Position numbers and translations under genes: made by a program
The notes under the pieces: generated by a model
What the model was told of the DNA's origin: nothing
Database searches by the model: none
Seen by the model: only the letters and a program-made list of their open reading frames with translations
DNA from: Pisaster brevispinus
Taxonomy: Eukaryota > Echinodermata > Asteroidea > Forcipulatida > Asteriidae
Assembly (NCBI GenBank): GCA_023634235.1
Contig: JAMKCF010000004.1
Span: forward strand, 4,753,202 to 4,817,201
Direction of reading: 5' to 3'
DNA: 64,000 bases
Part shown: positions 11,501-26,500 of the stretch, in pieces
Position numbering within the stretch: position 1 is the first letter of the stretch
Layout of the letters: the number at the start of each line of letters is the position of its first letter

Positions 11501-14500
11501 GTGTGTGTGTGACATTCACCAGGACCAACCCCAATGCCAGCCCATGAATATGGGGGTCAAAATGTAACAGGCAGTCGTGGCACTGTGGAGGCTTTGTTCT
11601 GAATGGCAGAGGGGGGTCGTGACCACAATTCCTGCACAAAGTCTAACAAACAGAAGGACACAAGGTCCCATTCAGGTTAAATATTTTTAAAAACAGATCT
11701 ACAGATTATGTCTGAAGGCCCTGGTGTTGTACATGAATGGGGATCTTGGTTTGTTTTTTATTGCGGAAAGGAGGGGGGGGGTGGCGGTTGGCGGTTGTGT
11801 TGTGGTGGAACACTGTGGTTTGTTTGTGTTTGAGGAGCTGGGAAATGTGGTTTGGCGGGAGGGATGGGAGGGAAGAATGGAGATGTTTTGGGTTGTGAGG
11901 TTATGATTTAATTTGTCAAATCTGGATTGAGTTAAATCAGGGAGCAATGTGAAGGAAACAGCCGGGAAAGATGGAAAAGGATAAAAAAAAACAAATGTAA
12001 GGCTAAAATGTTTGAATCCTTTAACTGAATGCATCATTGTTGGTTGCGCATACAATGGTTGTGTATAAATTGCTTATTTACTAACATTAACCACTCGACA
12101 ATCACTCATCTGTCTTTATAGAAAATAGAAACGGAACTGCGTACAGGGTTAAGTTGTTTAAAGCTGCGATTTATTGTTACTATTTTCCCCCACAAAAGTG
12201 GGACATTTGGCTGCAGTCCATCGAGCCAACATTACATAGAGAATGGTGGGTAGCCAATGAAGTAGTGTAATTGCCCAAAAGTAATAAAATAAAAAATACA
12301 TTGAAAAAATCTCTTTTATTTGAAATGGCTTAATCAGCCCATAAATCCATTTAAGACTTTACTTCACTAAGTGGTTAACATGTTGCTATTCAAGGCATAC
12401 CATGGATAGGTATATAGGTAAGCTTGGGCGGTTTTTGATTTTAGGGTCCACGGTATACCGTCGCCAAAATACCACGGTTATCGGTATTACCGGGAACTTT
12501 TCGGATGGGGAAAAAACTGCTAAAAACCACAAACAATAAACAGTCTGCTTGGGATGGACAATTGGGTTTTGTATTCTCCTCATTTAATTATGGCCTAACA
12601 GATAAGTTTGTTTAAATTGTTTTTTAAATGGCTACAGCACATGCGTTCATGTTTTTTTTTTGTGGTATTGAAATTGAAAACCGTGCGGGACGGTATTTCG
12701 GTATTTCTAAAACAGCTCACGGTATTTTCGGTATTGAACAAATACCGTGACTACTCGGTAATACCGTATAACCGCCCAAGCTTATATATAGGTAGATAAA
12801 TTTGTTAACTTTTTTTGTATGGAATGTGTTTACAAAAAAAAGATAGGGCCCCTTTTACGCTGTTGCAGTGTCCACTGCTAAAATAAAGGATTGGAAAGTC
12901 TCTGCCTCTATCTACTGGGCAAGCTCGATTGTCTAGCGGTGAAACATCTGCTCTAGAATGGCAAGGTCAACGGTAGTGGATTCGAATCCCACTCGAGTAC
13001 TATGCCTATGGATTCACAGGACTCAAAGGGGGGGGGGGTGGGGAAGTAGGCTACTGAGTGTACAATGGTTGACATACATTCATGTAATTTGGTAAAATAC
13101 AAATACACATTCTCATTGTAAACATGTAAATTAGGTACAGAAATGTGAAGTGAATAAGTCCAATATTTTAGCAAATTGTTTTGTTGTTGAAACAGCTCGT
13201 AATTTGAATTGCAAAACGTGATGTTTGTTGTAGTAGTATGCGTGCTTAGAATATTGATTATTCCGTGCTCAAAACTTTTTTTGTTTTGTAAACATTAGTT
13301 TGTCTGGCTCGTAAAAGTTGTTTTAAAAAAACAACAATTTGGGAATGTCATCAGTTTTGCTTTTGTTTTTGTTTTATTTTCCGCTCTGTGCTCAATGCAC
13401 TTTGATGTACATGTACTCTCTACATTAGTCACATTGAAAGTCACTCTCTTGGTGGGAAAATAATCTGTCCGGTAATAAAATTGTTGTCCCATTTCCATGT
13501 CGCTGAATGGTGTAGCGACATGTAGTGAAATACCAGAGCCAGTAAAGTGATTAAAGGGAAGACTAAGACTAATAGGTTTGACATAAGGCCTGGTTGGAAA
13601 GCGTTTATTGAAAAGGATCACAAGATAGTGTTGGTGGTTGCAGTTTCTATCAAGAATAAACCACGAGGGGGAAACTGACCGGGTTAAATTTTTGTACACA
13701 ATTTGGGCTTGAACAAAGAAAATTTTGGCTACGAGCGGGGATTTGAACCAACGATCTCCGGATTTAAACGTGCCTGTGTTTTACCAACTGAGCTGTCTAG
13801 CCCTATGTTTGTGTAGAAATTTAATAACACAACAAGTTTATTATTTGATATTTATTTTCCAAATGTTTGTCTTCTTTTACTGGATAATTCTGTAAGTTTG
13901 TTTTGTTATATCTGGAGGGATTTGGCATTGGGCACTACCAAAATGGCAGCCCACCTGTGAATGGGCAAGTTGCCTGACAATACTGTAAAAGTCATTGATG
14001 TAACGATTTCAAACTGGATAACAATCACCTCATGGATAGACATTGATTTCATCCGGGGAAAATGGCTGATGCAGTTAGCGGCAGGAAATACTCCCATTTT
14101 GTAAGATGAAGAAAACATAAATTGGGAATTAAGAATCATGGTCAACAGGTTGAGCTGAGAGCCGAGCTCGGAACGGAGGCTTATTATCACTTCCACTCGT
14201 ACAGCATACAATTTTTAAAAAACTAGGCTAGCACAACACACACTGCACAAGTTAATTTCAACATATTTGCAGGAGTAAACACTCTGTGTCTCGCTCTTTC
14301 ATGGCTTATGATCATGTACAGTTGTTTAATAAAGTAATCACCCAAAACAAGTTGTTCCCCTCTCGCAATTGGATCATTCCTTGCCGATCCTTATAACAGG
14401 AAACATCTATAGGTCATTTCGGGGGTGAGTCACCCTCCCAATAATCCCTACTTGAAAGTGACACTAAATTTTTCCATGTTGCTCACTCACAGACTTTAAT

Positions 14501-17500
14501 CTCCTGAATTAGTGCTGCCTGTGCTGGCAGACAGCTGTTTGCTGCCCCACAGTGCAGCCGCCATAGAACTTTGCACCGATCCCGGCGCGGCGACACGCAC
14601 GAAACAGCCGCACAATCCTGTGGAACCAGCAAAAATAATCCAGTGAATTACTTTATAGTATCGTGTTACAGGCGATTCTGCACTATAGTGTTACACCGTT
14701 GAAATAGAAATGCACAAAAATCGAGCGTGATTGCCTATTCCCATTACTTGAAAACCTTTTTTACGGTGGATATACATGCTCAGAGAATGCAGACGTGCTC
14801 TGTTTACTCAGTTGATTCCGCTGTAAACCATATACTGTATGGGCCATTGGACTCTATTGCATTATGACTTGAAGTAGCTGTGTTGTGCGGCTAGAGAAGA
14901 AAATGAAGACGACGGAGAAAGAGAGCTTTCAGAAGAGGGGGCGGGGAATAATGAAATGAAAAAAATAACTGCGTCCCCCCAAAAAAAATAAATAAAAAAA
15001 AAATAAAACAAGGGAAGTTGTTATCCTGACGTGTAATTTGTTTTGCGAGTTTTGTGAACTGGCTGAGTGTCTCCCGTTTGAGTTTCATGGGAAAAATAAA
15101 ATGGTAGGTATTATTTGGTGCCAGCCGATGGGTCAAGGGGGGGGGGAGGGGTTGCTGGGCCGGGATTCTGGAAGGTAATTGAAGGGGATTGGATTTAAGA
15201 ACAAGCTCAGATGAAAAGGCAAACTGGATGGAGGATGGCTGGAATTTAATTGACTCCTGAGCGTAGATATATTCTAAAAGCATTTCTTTAAACGCACTGT
15301 GTTCTGTACAAATACAATTTGTAGATCTCATTCACAAAGTTCAAATATGTCGCCTCGTCTTCGGTGACAGTCACATTGTTTGATGATGTCACTCTTAATT
15401 GATGTCTCTCTTGTTACATCACAGTTGAACCCTTGCCCTATGGTTGGACAAAGAAGTGATTGAGCTTGTCAGTTACGAATAAATGACCTTTGCTTATAAA
15501 TACGCTGTACCTCACAATGCCATACTTGTATATAGCGCATCACCCTGAGGTCCCCCCCCCCCCCCATCATGAATTTAACAATTATTCAAATAGAACAGAT
15601 ACAGTGTCTTACCCAGGGTTTTTAACTGTTCTGGATGTGCCGGCCTGTTTGACAACTTCTGGTAAAATTGATCCATAACTGAACAGCACCAGATTGGTAA
15701 AGAATAGGAACCATAGAAAAGCAAAGGGATGTGGTGGGATGTGCTCTCAGTATAAAGCCCCCCCCCCCCTTTGCCACTACCATCACCATCACTATGGAAG
15801 TGGTCAGTTTTAATTAAAGGTTTATAATAACAATAATAATAAAAAATAAAAATAATAATTCATAATAATTGTAGTAATAATATATAATGAGTCACTTATA
15901 CATGTATTAGCGCGTACATGTAAATGCAGGAGCCTCTATGCGCATTAAACACAGAACTTAATACATTAAAATATGTAAAGCCAGTTGTAAGTAACGAAAA
16001 TGTAGATTCAAACAAGTGGATCTTTAACAGTCCCTTGAAAATTAGAGCAGAGTCAGCTCGATGAATGTGAACTGATTCCATATGGAAGGTGCAATGAAGT
16101 TGAAGGCCTTCACCATAATTTTTTTTAGAAATGGTAGTTTGCGTCAGTAAGGGTCGGCCGGCAGAACGAAGAGGATGAACAGCCGAATAAAGTTACGCAG
16201 TAGCTCAGATACCATTGAATTTGGAGCATCTCTTTTTATGTGCAGCCTTGACAATTTGCAGAGGCAATTGCCTCGATGCCCCTGGGGCCATTGCTTGGTG
16301 CCCCTTTTGCCGGGCCTGAAACTTCGCAGAGGCAACAGAGGCAATTGTGTATTGTCCCGTATTTACTCAGTAGCCTAGATGCATGCTGCGCATGATCGGC
16401 GCGCAAAGGATTCTGGGTGAAATCCTAGTCCAGGCAACATTGGCAACCATCATGGCACGCTGATGTTAAACACGGTTGAAGCAATGCGCTACACAAACTA
16501 TACAAACCTGGCATAGCATGGCGTCCATCTTGGCAGCTTGATTTTGTTTTTTGTAACAGTACTCGGTATCTGAAGATACATTGCTGATTTGCGGTATATT
16601 TTAAAGATGGCGCTTGTAATTATGGGTCATTTTTAAATCTCAGTCTGTGTTGGAGTTGACTGTAAAAACTCGACATTTAAACCAAAATGCCACTTCAAAG
16701 CAAGGGTTTTGGATGCTAAGAAGATGCACATTTAGCATTATGTGTCGGAGCTTGGCTACTCTGATCTCAGAATACTCCGGCAATATTTCCATAAGGCGGA
16801 ACTCTTGGCTTTCTGCAGATATGACAACAACATTTAATAGTTACTGACCAGAAGTAACGTGTAGCAGGTAATCAAGCTTGATAAAAACAAATCATGGAAA
16901 ATCTAGAGTGAAGACACAACAACACGGCTCTTAAGAACCCGTTTGGAGTGACCCCGGGACGGTGCTACGCTTGTTTCAATTGAATTTTAAGCCTCAATTT
17001 TTGGGAATTTTTTCTATTTTTACATGAATGCTCGGAAGTAATTTTTAATTGTACTCACAAGCAAACGGTGTAGGTGTGGTTTGAAGGTCGTATGGCTGTG
17101 TTTGGTAGATAACCTTTAGTAAGGATAAGAATGACCTGTTAGAATACAAATTGTTTATTTTGGATGTCAGTACGTGTTGAAAGAAGTACCATATTTATAT
17201 AATTAGTTCCTTGATGGTTTGATCGGAAATATGAAACATTATGTATATATAAATTTTAGCTTACAGTTTGTATTTTTTTTTTAAATCATTTGAAAAGCTT
17301 TCAGATAAATGTCAATTATTTGATTTATTATTAATAGTTTGGAATGGACAAGAAGAAAAAAATAGGGATTGATAAACTCGCAAAAATAATTTCACTTACA
17401 AATGGCTAAATTGGAGAAAGGTTAAATCAGCAAATACTTTTGTAAAGAGACATATGTTGCTGCCCGTCAGGATTTTGTGGCGAAAAGAAGAGGGTGTTTC

Positions 17501-20500
17501 AATGAGAATTGCCCGTACCGTAAAAATAATAATAAATGTGCAATAAAAATAATTGTACGTTTCTCTGTAAACAATCCCACGACAGCCGCCCGCACATACT
17601 GGTAGCGAAGAGGGCCGAGATTTCTTCCTCGTGTGGTAGGATACAAATCAGCATCTTTAATTACACGAAAAATCCTTATGACACGCTTGCCTTTTCTCCA
17701 TGGGTTGAGAGGGGGGGGGGGTCCTGACTGCAGAAATAATCAGGTAATTAAGTGGAGAGGGAACTTTGAATGAGCGTTATTTGGTTTGTCAGTTCCCGTT
17801 TCCTGTCAGTCAGGTTGACACGCTGGTCTTGATGAAACCCTCTGACAAGAATCTTGGTTATTTTTTATTTTATTTATTTATTTTTTTCCCTTTCTTCCTT
17901 TTTTCTTTTATTGGTCGGGTCCTCGACCAGGAGAAAAGTACAAGTAGATTCTTTCGCCTTGTGGATTTTATTCTGTCAATCTTATTTAATTTATTTGTTT
18001 TTACATAAGTATACCTATAGTATCTGTAGTGTTTTTAAAAAAAATACAAAAATCGATAAAGGTTGCTGAAAGTGAAACAGTGTGCACTAGACCGAGGACC
18101 CAAATTTCATGAAGTGGAGCGGCCAATTTCATGGCTCGGAATTCTTCCCTTACATTGGATCACCAGTTGCTGCTTATAGGGCAAAGAACACCTACATGTA
18201 CTATAATGTGATGTACGTACGGGCGAAATTAAAACATCCTCGCTTAACCTGTAAAATATGCTTATGTTAAGCAGAGTTTTTTTCTGCTAACTGCATTAAG
18301 CGATGATTTCTCGCGTGTCGTATCCATAGCCATGAAGTAGGTGCTTAGCATAAGTATGTCTTTATTTATGTCTGCATGTTGAAAAGTGGAGAAATACATG
18401 TGTTTCACATGACATTTTTGACATGTAACTAGTTTATTCTCAGCAAGAATTCTATACTAAGCAGATTCGCTTTGGCGGTTTAAGGAATAGAGGACTTTGG
18501 GATGCTACAGGTGTCAGCAGACGTGCCAGGTAATCGTCAATTGTGGCATGCGTCCACTTCTGAGGCCTATGAATTCACTCGGTACATCTGCTGAAAAGTG
18601 TCCCGAAAAGTCTCCAAGGTTGTGCAATAATGTACAATTTATAAGCAAAACTTTTACAATTTGAGAGTTGAAACAGGTATATTTGTTATGTTTTATCGTT
18701 CTGTCTTTTGTCTCTGTTTTTCTTCAAGTCTTTCCTTCCAGTTTTATAATTCCTTCGCTTTTGTGTACAAAAGGATGCCGCTACCCCCCCCCCCCCGGGA
18801 GAACAATGGGAGAACAAAGAGAAGTTCTTGATTTACCAGGTTGACGTGTGTGTGTGTGTGTGTGTAGGTATACACATTCAAACAGGGGACCTATAACAAA
18901 AGGGACAATACGTCCACGGTTGCTATCACAAAGGAAAACATTGTGGCCCACGGTTGCTATCACAAAGGGTTGAACAAAGGAGGGTTCACGATTGCCGATG
19001 TTTACACACGTGGGTGGGTGGCATTTTAAATGGTTTTATCTTTATGACTTTTGTCAATCTGAATAGTGTACCCCCCCCCCCCCAATTTTTGTTTTCTTCG
19101 TAGCGGCCGCAATTTGGGCATTTTTGCATGCATTTTGTGTGTATCGTCCCGATATGCCACATGTAGATGTGCATGGGGAGAATGGGTGGGCTTGTGGGAG
19201 CACTCTTGTGGGGTATTTTCAACAATGGACCCCACAAGAGAATTCTTTGTTCAACCTGGACCCCGCAAGAGAATTCTTTAGAAAAGGGAATAATAGAACA
19301 ACAATAGCAGGACCCCACAAACCCGATCCGTAAGGTTGTGTGTGTGTGTGTGTGAGTTTGTTTTCACATTCAAACCGGGGACCTATAACAAAAGAGGACA
19401 ATAGGGTCCCCGGTTGGCTAAAGGTCCCCAGTTAGAAATTGTGTACAAAACCAATGGGAGCTGTTGCCAAAAAGTTAGAGTCCAAACAAAAGAGGGACAA
19501 TAGGAGGTCCCCGATTGGAGGTGTTTACACACTTGCGTGTGTGTGTGGAGGGGGGGGGGGGGGGGGGGGTGAGGTTATTGCCATGTTCCAGAAATTTGTT
19601 GTGATGCAGAAACGATGTTCTTTGACTGATTGCCAAGGCCCAGACAGAGCCTGTTTGTACTCAGGAAATGGGTAGATGTTCTAATGATTCAATCCAGTAT
19701 GATTTGGGCTGATAGAGAATATGGGGCAAAGTTCAACCGAAAGGTCGTCAACAATCGTTAACAAATGCCGTTTATGCGATTCACATACAAACACTGTTTT
19801 CGGAGTAGGAGTTGAAATAGCATCTGAAGCATCGGTCCGAGTCAAAGTTATTTCCTTTATCTTCGGGCAAGTGAAATTGGTTAATAGCTAAAACAACAGT
19901 GTTTCTCTTTGTTCATAGTTCATCGACCGCGGATTTGTATCAACATATTTCACTGGAACCTTTTTTTGTGTGCTGAGTCATTTTTGAACTTTGTATCGGC
20001 CCAAACCATCTTTACGTCGCAGGTCAGCTTTCCCAATGAAAGCTTTTAAATATTAATTAATGTAAACTGTAACTTTTGGCTTCTTAGTTTTTTTCACAAA
20101 TCATTTACTACTAAATAAGTAAATAAATAGAAATTGTTTTCTTTTCAATAATCACGAAAGGTCCGATCTTTTGGCCAATTTGACCTCAAAATTTAGTTGT
20201 AAAATTTACATACATGTGTAGCTATTTTTATAGATTCAAGACAATTACCATTTTTGTATGGAAGAATCTGCCAGTGATTAGTGGTAGTTAATTAAAAACT
20301 AACAAATGAATTATTGTTGGGATCTCAACAGTATCTCATGACCATCGGCCATGTACAAACAATTTTGCATGTTACATAAAATATTTTGTGCCCTTAAAGA
20401 TTTTGTTTGTTTTTCGTATCGAAACAGCTTCACCTTGTCGAAGTTAAGAGGACAAATTTTCTTTCTGCAAAAGTCAGGCCATGCAACTTAACAAGAAGAA

Positions 20501-23500
20501 TCTCCTGTTAAAAAAAAAACCACAAAAAATAACAACATCTAAAAAAAATGAAAATAATTGTTGTCAAACAGTGAGCACAACAAATTTCTCTCTGCAGAAC
20601 ATTGTAATATACATACTCTGTATCACGTAAATATGGTTTTCTTTATAAAATCATTCTTAAAAAAGGACAGATTTTGACTTAATTTCCCTCCGTTACAGAA
20701 GACTGTAATTTGGTTCTAGCTAGTCGGAATTTGGCAAGCCTAAGGCTGTGCATTGTGGGTGATTAGGCATTTTATATGAAGTCCTGCGTGTGTGTGTGTG
20801 TAAAAGACCGACACTCTGGCCGGTTTGGGTAAAAAATAAGCTTGTGAAATTGATAGCGTTTACACTAGAATACATTAAAGTGTCTTTTTAATGGCGCAGT
20901 GTTTGTGACATGCAGACAACTTTTTGTCAGCAATGTGAGTGTACTAGTACAGTGTATATTATATGCAGGCCAATAAGGCCATATGTGTTGAGTTTTTTTT
21001 TTTTTTTTTTTTTTTTTTTCCCCTGACAGACGCGTACACATGTACACGTACTAATGGCATTTTGACCCTTCATTGTTTTGGTTCTATGACATCTATTTTT
21101 ATGACAGTGTGTAACGCCATTGTGCACACAACATTTCTACAGTGACATGAACGTGAGCACACAATGCACACAATGCACATTGCACATAATACACGGTTCC
21201 CAAATACAATTGTTGTGTAGATTTAGAGTGCAGTTGAAAGGACAAATCCTCACAAATGTGTTTGAAGCTTTTTATAAACAAAACAAAATAATAAATGAAA
21301 ATCAATACAAAAAAATCTTGCCCATTGTTTCTATTGATCATTCATGAATGGCCGACATGATTGGAAAAAACATCAACATATTGACAACTTGTAGTGTGTA
21401 AACTTACATGGTATTACAACTTAACAATCATGAAAAACATTGCATTAACAAATACAACATCGGTGAGAAACTTATCCCCAAATATCTTAGTTTTAATTTC
21501 CGTTTGCTAAATCAACATCAAGTGTTTACGGTAATGAATCTTGCATATAAAGCTAAACATTTTTGTTGTGTTTTCTCAAAAGTTCAAAAAAATGTATCCA
21601 CCTCATTCAAGCGTGTGATTTTTCTTTTCAGAATTGTTCCTGATTTCAGGTTCTTTTTAAAATCTCCTTGAGCCTTCAAGTTTTCTTGAAAGAAGTCAAG
21701 CAATCATCAAAGAGAGAAAGAAATAGTCCACATTGTGTCCAAACCTGTAGTTTTATATTTCTGGTGATGCACAGAGTCTGTAAACCTCCTGAATTGTAAC
21801 ATCTGGGAGGTTCTGGGTCTAGAATAAAGGGAACCCAAAGAGAGCAATTTTTCACATTGGATAAATCTCATCCGTGCTAATTTAATGAAGTTTTTACCGC
21901 CTGGTTGTATCGTAGGCCAGTTTTTCTAAACTGCACCCTGGGCTTTGGCTCTGGTGTGGCAAGAGATTCTTTCCCATGGAGATTATGTCGACGAATGGTG
22001 TACACGTGTAGAAATGTTGTCTGATAGCGCCCTCTTTTGACTCAACTTCCTTCAGCCCATGGAAATTTTCCGTATGGGGGGACACACATAGTGGGACACA
22101 AAATCCTCTGTTTGAAGTCCCAATCATAAATAAAGGGAAAAAACTGCAACTCAACTTGTCTGTTTTAATACATTTTTTCAATTTCTGTTCTCTGGTATTG
22201 CTGTTCTCTGGTATCTCTGGTATCTCTGGATCAGATTGCATGGGACGTTCAATGGTTGTGTGTGTATATGTGCAATAGATTTTACAGTGAGTATGGGTAC
22301 GCATTGACTGTGATGCTGTATTAGCACCTGCGCAAGCTTGCGCGCCAACACGCTTTTATGGCTATGAGCGCTGAATGCGCGTTAGCCAATTTGTCTTAAA
22401 CTGGTCGTAATCAGCCGTTTAATTCCAGGGCCCAATTTCATAGAGCTGCTTAAGCAGAACAAATTGCTTAAACCATTTGTTTTGCTTGGCAGAAATGAGC
22501 AGGATACCAGTCACAAATCGAGCATGTGACATGGTAGTCTGGTCGGTAACCTTATTATGGTAAGCATAATTTTGTTGTGCTATGCTACTTTTGTTGTGCT
22601 TAAGCAGCTCTATGAAATTGGGCCAAGGTAGTTATTGGTCATGTGACCACCTTTCAACCAATAGGACTGCCTCAATTGTCTGAGGTGTTTTAATAATGAA
22701 TTGGTTTTAAAAGCTTGACTGTTCAATCTGAAGCATTGAAGAAGAAAAAAAAATAATAATCGTATTTGTGAATTTAGTAATAACAAAATATATATATACA
22801 TAAAAAAAGTTGAGTTTATCGCCTACAAATTGCATGTACATATCAGACTGGATAGGCTAGCCTGTGCATGAAGAAACCCATGTTTTATTTTGCGCTAACT
22901 GAATGCCAATTCATTGAGATAGCCAAAATGCAGGTTTTTTGGGGATAGCAACTGATACATTTTGTGTGGCATTTTGCTATGTTATAAAAGGGACATTTTT
23001 TCTGTGTGTGATGTACATATTTTGCATGTACAGTAAAGTGATTGCACCGTTAGTTGTTGACCTCAGATATTAAATGCCAGTTCAACCTTGACCTACTTAC
23101 ATTACATGTTGTGTTGGTCTTTCTGGATGACACAGTTAAAAGATAAACATCAATTGGTGTCTCATTTTATACAGTGTAAGGATTGTAGCCTACTGTGACA
23201 AGTGTGATGCAGAAATTTAGGGGTCCCATTATACGTTAGCCAGTTGGCAAGATTCACTGTGTAGTACAAACTATACATGCCACACGTTGGTTAAGTAGTG
23301 AAATTGGTACATGTGAAAATTGGTACAGTATTTGCATTGGATTGGCTGTCCAGGAATGTGCACTGAGATTATTTTACTATGTACATTTCCCACACATGCA
23401 TAATGCAGAGTTACCTGCATCCCATACAGAGAACCTGTCCCGGCTGGTAATGGATTTTTTTGTAACTGTCAGATTAAAGTTGGCATAGACGTCGTTTTGG

Positions 23501-26500
23501 CAGGATGGCAGGCAGGCAGGCAGGCGGACGACCAGTTTCTTTTGTATACTGCACTAAGAATTTGGGTCAAGGCTATTTTTACAGTGCGGGTGTTGCACTT
23601 TTTTTTTTTAAATCAAGAACTTTTTCAAATGTGGTCAGTGTGTACATGTATTGAACTTTGTTTTTCATGTTATGTATAAATTTAAAAAAAAACTTTGATA
23701 GAAAGTAAAAGTGCTCATAGATTTGGTTGCAACAGGTAATTTAAGACTTTCCATTCTTCCATTGTTTGAGCCTAGCTGTGAATTGATCATGCTTCCCCTG
23801 GAGTTAAATCCACTTTGTTTTGGGGTTGGATTTATTAATTAATTTTTTTTTTTGGGGGGGGTTGAGGTCTGAAATGCAAGTGCGAAGGACAACATTAATG
23901 ACAACAAGAGAAGAAGAGATTCCCTGTATTTTGCAAACTCTTAAACATTTGTACCTTTGTATGTGACATTTGCGTCATACTTGCTCTGAAGGCGGCATGC
24001 AGATTTTTGTAACAGGGATGAAACATTTCAAATGCTGAATCCTAAATCAGTCTATTCTGACTTGCAGACTATAATTTTTAATTTCATACCGAATGTAAAT
24101 CCACGCATTTTTCTCACTTCTCTCTCCGCAATAGATATGATGCAGCAGCACCAACAGCTGATGGTGTCACCGGCCAAGCGAGGGCGCAAACCCAAGGAGG
24201 GCAAACAAAAGAGAAAGAGACGACCCAAGCCGACAGACCACATCAAGAAGCCCAAGACTGGCTACTTCTACTACTTGGAGGCATTCAGGAAGAACTTCGG
24301 CAAGAACGGAGAGCAGATTCCCAGGGTGAGATACAGCAACATCTCGTTGGAGGCATTCTTTGAGCTTAGTATTTCATTTTCAAGATGCTAGGTCCTATTT
24401 TTGGGCCAATTTGATCCAAAAAAGCTGATTGTAAATTTTGTGCAGCCTATTTTTTGATGATTTGTGAAAGTTTTAAGCTTTTATTAAGGGTAGGCTCTAT
24501 TGCATGGAAAAATTTGCCAATGATAAGTGGTAGTCAGTTAAAATAGAAAACTGAATTATTGTCGGTATCCCGACATTATTGCTCGTCCTTCAACCATAGT
24601 ACAAACAAGTTTGCATGTTACATGTATTTTGTGCATTGTCTTTTTTAGTACATGTATGCGAATGGTTTTTTTTTTGGTTTTTTAAAAATTTGAACCAGCA
24701 TCATCTGTCAAAAATTGTCCAGGGAAAAAAAATTCTTTAAACAAAATGTGTTTTTTTTTTCCTACAAAAAATCGGGCCTTGCAACTTTAAATGAAAAAAA
24801 AAGGAAGACAACCAACAAAGAAAATTATCTGATTGCAAACTGCTTGCCAACCAAACCTGTGGAATATACATGTTTTCAAAAAGTGGTATTAACAGACGTG
24901 AAAGTTTTCTACTTTAATGTGATTTTCAATTTTATTTTTGCCTGTAGAAAAGTCAGTAAATTGGTTATTAAATAGTCTGGAAAGTCTATAAAAACCTTGT
25001 ACCATATGGACATGTAGGTCGTAATAATTTACAAGTATGTCCAAACAGTTAAAACTAGTTTCCATTAGGCCCTGCAAACATAACTACATTTCAATTTAAG
25101 AATTTTGGTGATAAAGTTTGCGTGATGGTGAACTACAAACCAACTGTGGTTGATTAGTAAAATGGACACGTGACTAGATTTCAAGACGGCAGTGTGGGAC
25201 AAAAAGGCATGGAGACCCATCGCGATTCGAGGTCGCCAGTCGAATTTAAAAGAAAGCTTGCATTAATTGAAAATTTGAGCATTGTGAAAACAAAAACATG
25301 TTAGACTGGAGTCAAACCCTTCACCTTGTGACTGCAAGGTTGACATTTTGATTTCTAACCGCTTTTAAAAGTACGAGTTTCCCTTGGGATAACCCACTAG
25401 AGGTCATTCATGGTCTGTATGATCGTCGCACTATGCCCAGACATGGCTTAATATTGATTTGTTCACTCAAACTGTCTCAGTAGAAATGTCCCAACAAAAT
25501 AATGCGAAACATATATTTGGTTTCCATGGTTCTCTTCCCAAGCACAAGCTGGCATATAGAGCTGAACAAAAATATTTAAAAAGTATTGAATTCAGATTGA
25601 GTTCACCAAAATCATAAAGATAGAACCATTTAGAATGCCCAAGATTGCACGGTAGGGTGTCAGGGCCGAGTGGTTTAGAGCATCAAATTCTAGTTCTGGT
25701 GGTTAAGTCATCGGGGTTTAGGTTTGAATCCCGGTCATGACACTTGTTTCCTTGAGCAAGATGCTTCACTATAATTGCTTCTCCTCACCCAGGGGTATAA
25801 ATGGGTACCTGCGAGGGTAGAGGTGGATATTGTGTTTGAAACGCAAAAAGCCTTCAGAGTGCCACGGCAGCTTGGGGCTGTATACTCCCCAGGGAGCTGA
25901 GAAAGATTAAAGGAATGTTATTGGCCCAAAGACCAAAGACTAATGTAAAGTGTATTGCTACATCATTGTAAAATATGCTATATAAGAACTAGTTATTATT
26001 ATTAGTTTAAACCAAAGATAAACACCAAGTAAACAACATTCCAAATACCTCGTTTCAAGTCGGCGCGCTTTGGCCAAACTTACAACATTTTGGTCCAGAA
26101 TGCCCCCCTAGTTTTGAAAAATCCTGGGGGGAACACTGGGCTTGTTTTTGAAAAGTAGACACTGCGTTCGCATGGGAAACATTGGAAGTTGTCAATTCAG
26201 GATGTGACCTTTATTCTGATTATTTGTGGTCGACTGAAAAAAGGTCAAATCTTGTTGCCGTTTGCGGCTGCTATGATCGAATGGGCTTTTGGATAGAATC
26301 CACTTGCAGTTGCTATGGGCGCTAATGGGTTTACAGTAGCTGTCTTTAGAAAATATCAATATTTTTATTTATTCAGAGATGCCAGTTTTCTGGCTATTCT
26401 TGGAATTCCAGTGTTTTTTTTACTCAAAGAAATCCGACGCCCCGTTGGAAAAGGCTGGAGAAAAAAAATTCCTTTAAAAGGCATGCAAAATGTTTTCTGG

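Larger units (their letters stand above)
5519..24134 (+). other. HMG-box gene intron 1 (18.6 kb), repeat-rich
   Basis: The interval runs from GTGAGT at 5519 to the acceptor CTCCGCAATAG at 24124-24134. I see no host coding exon inside. It holds MITEs (7041-7486, 8457-8603, 8674-9026, 12419-12784, 22428-22624), SINE copies (12850-13030, 13700-13800), TG-rich repeats (18840-19570) and many runs of ten or more C or G. Stretches 13800-18780, 19680-21660 and 22650-24120 contain nothing I can name beyond low-complexity tracts. Confidence 0.5.

Noticed and set aside
11699..12055. 118-codon minus-strand frame rich in P, T and S
   Set aside because: Low-complexity translation of a G-rich strand; no start context, splice sites or similarity.
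13295..13699. 134-codon minus-strand frame in HMG intron 1
   Set aside because: No recognisable domain and overlaps AT-rich intron and the start of a SINE; treated as chance.
13725..13800. Functional tRNA gene on the minus strand
   Set aside because: Same downstream sequence as two other copies (61190-61325, 62930-63035) and weak anticodon-stem pairing; tRNA-derived SINE.
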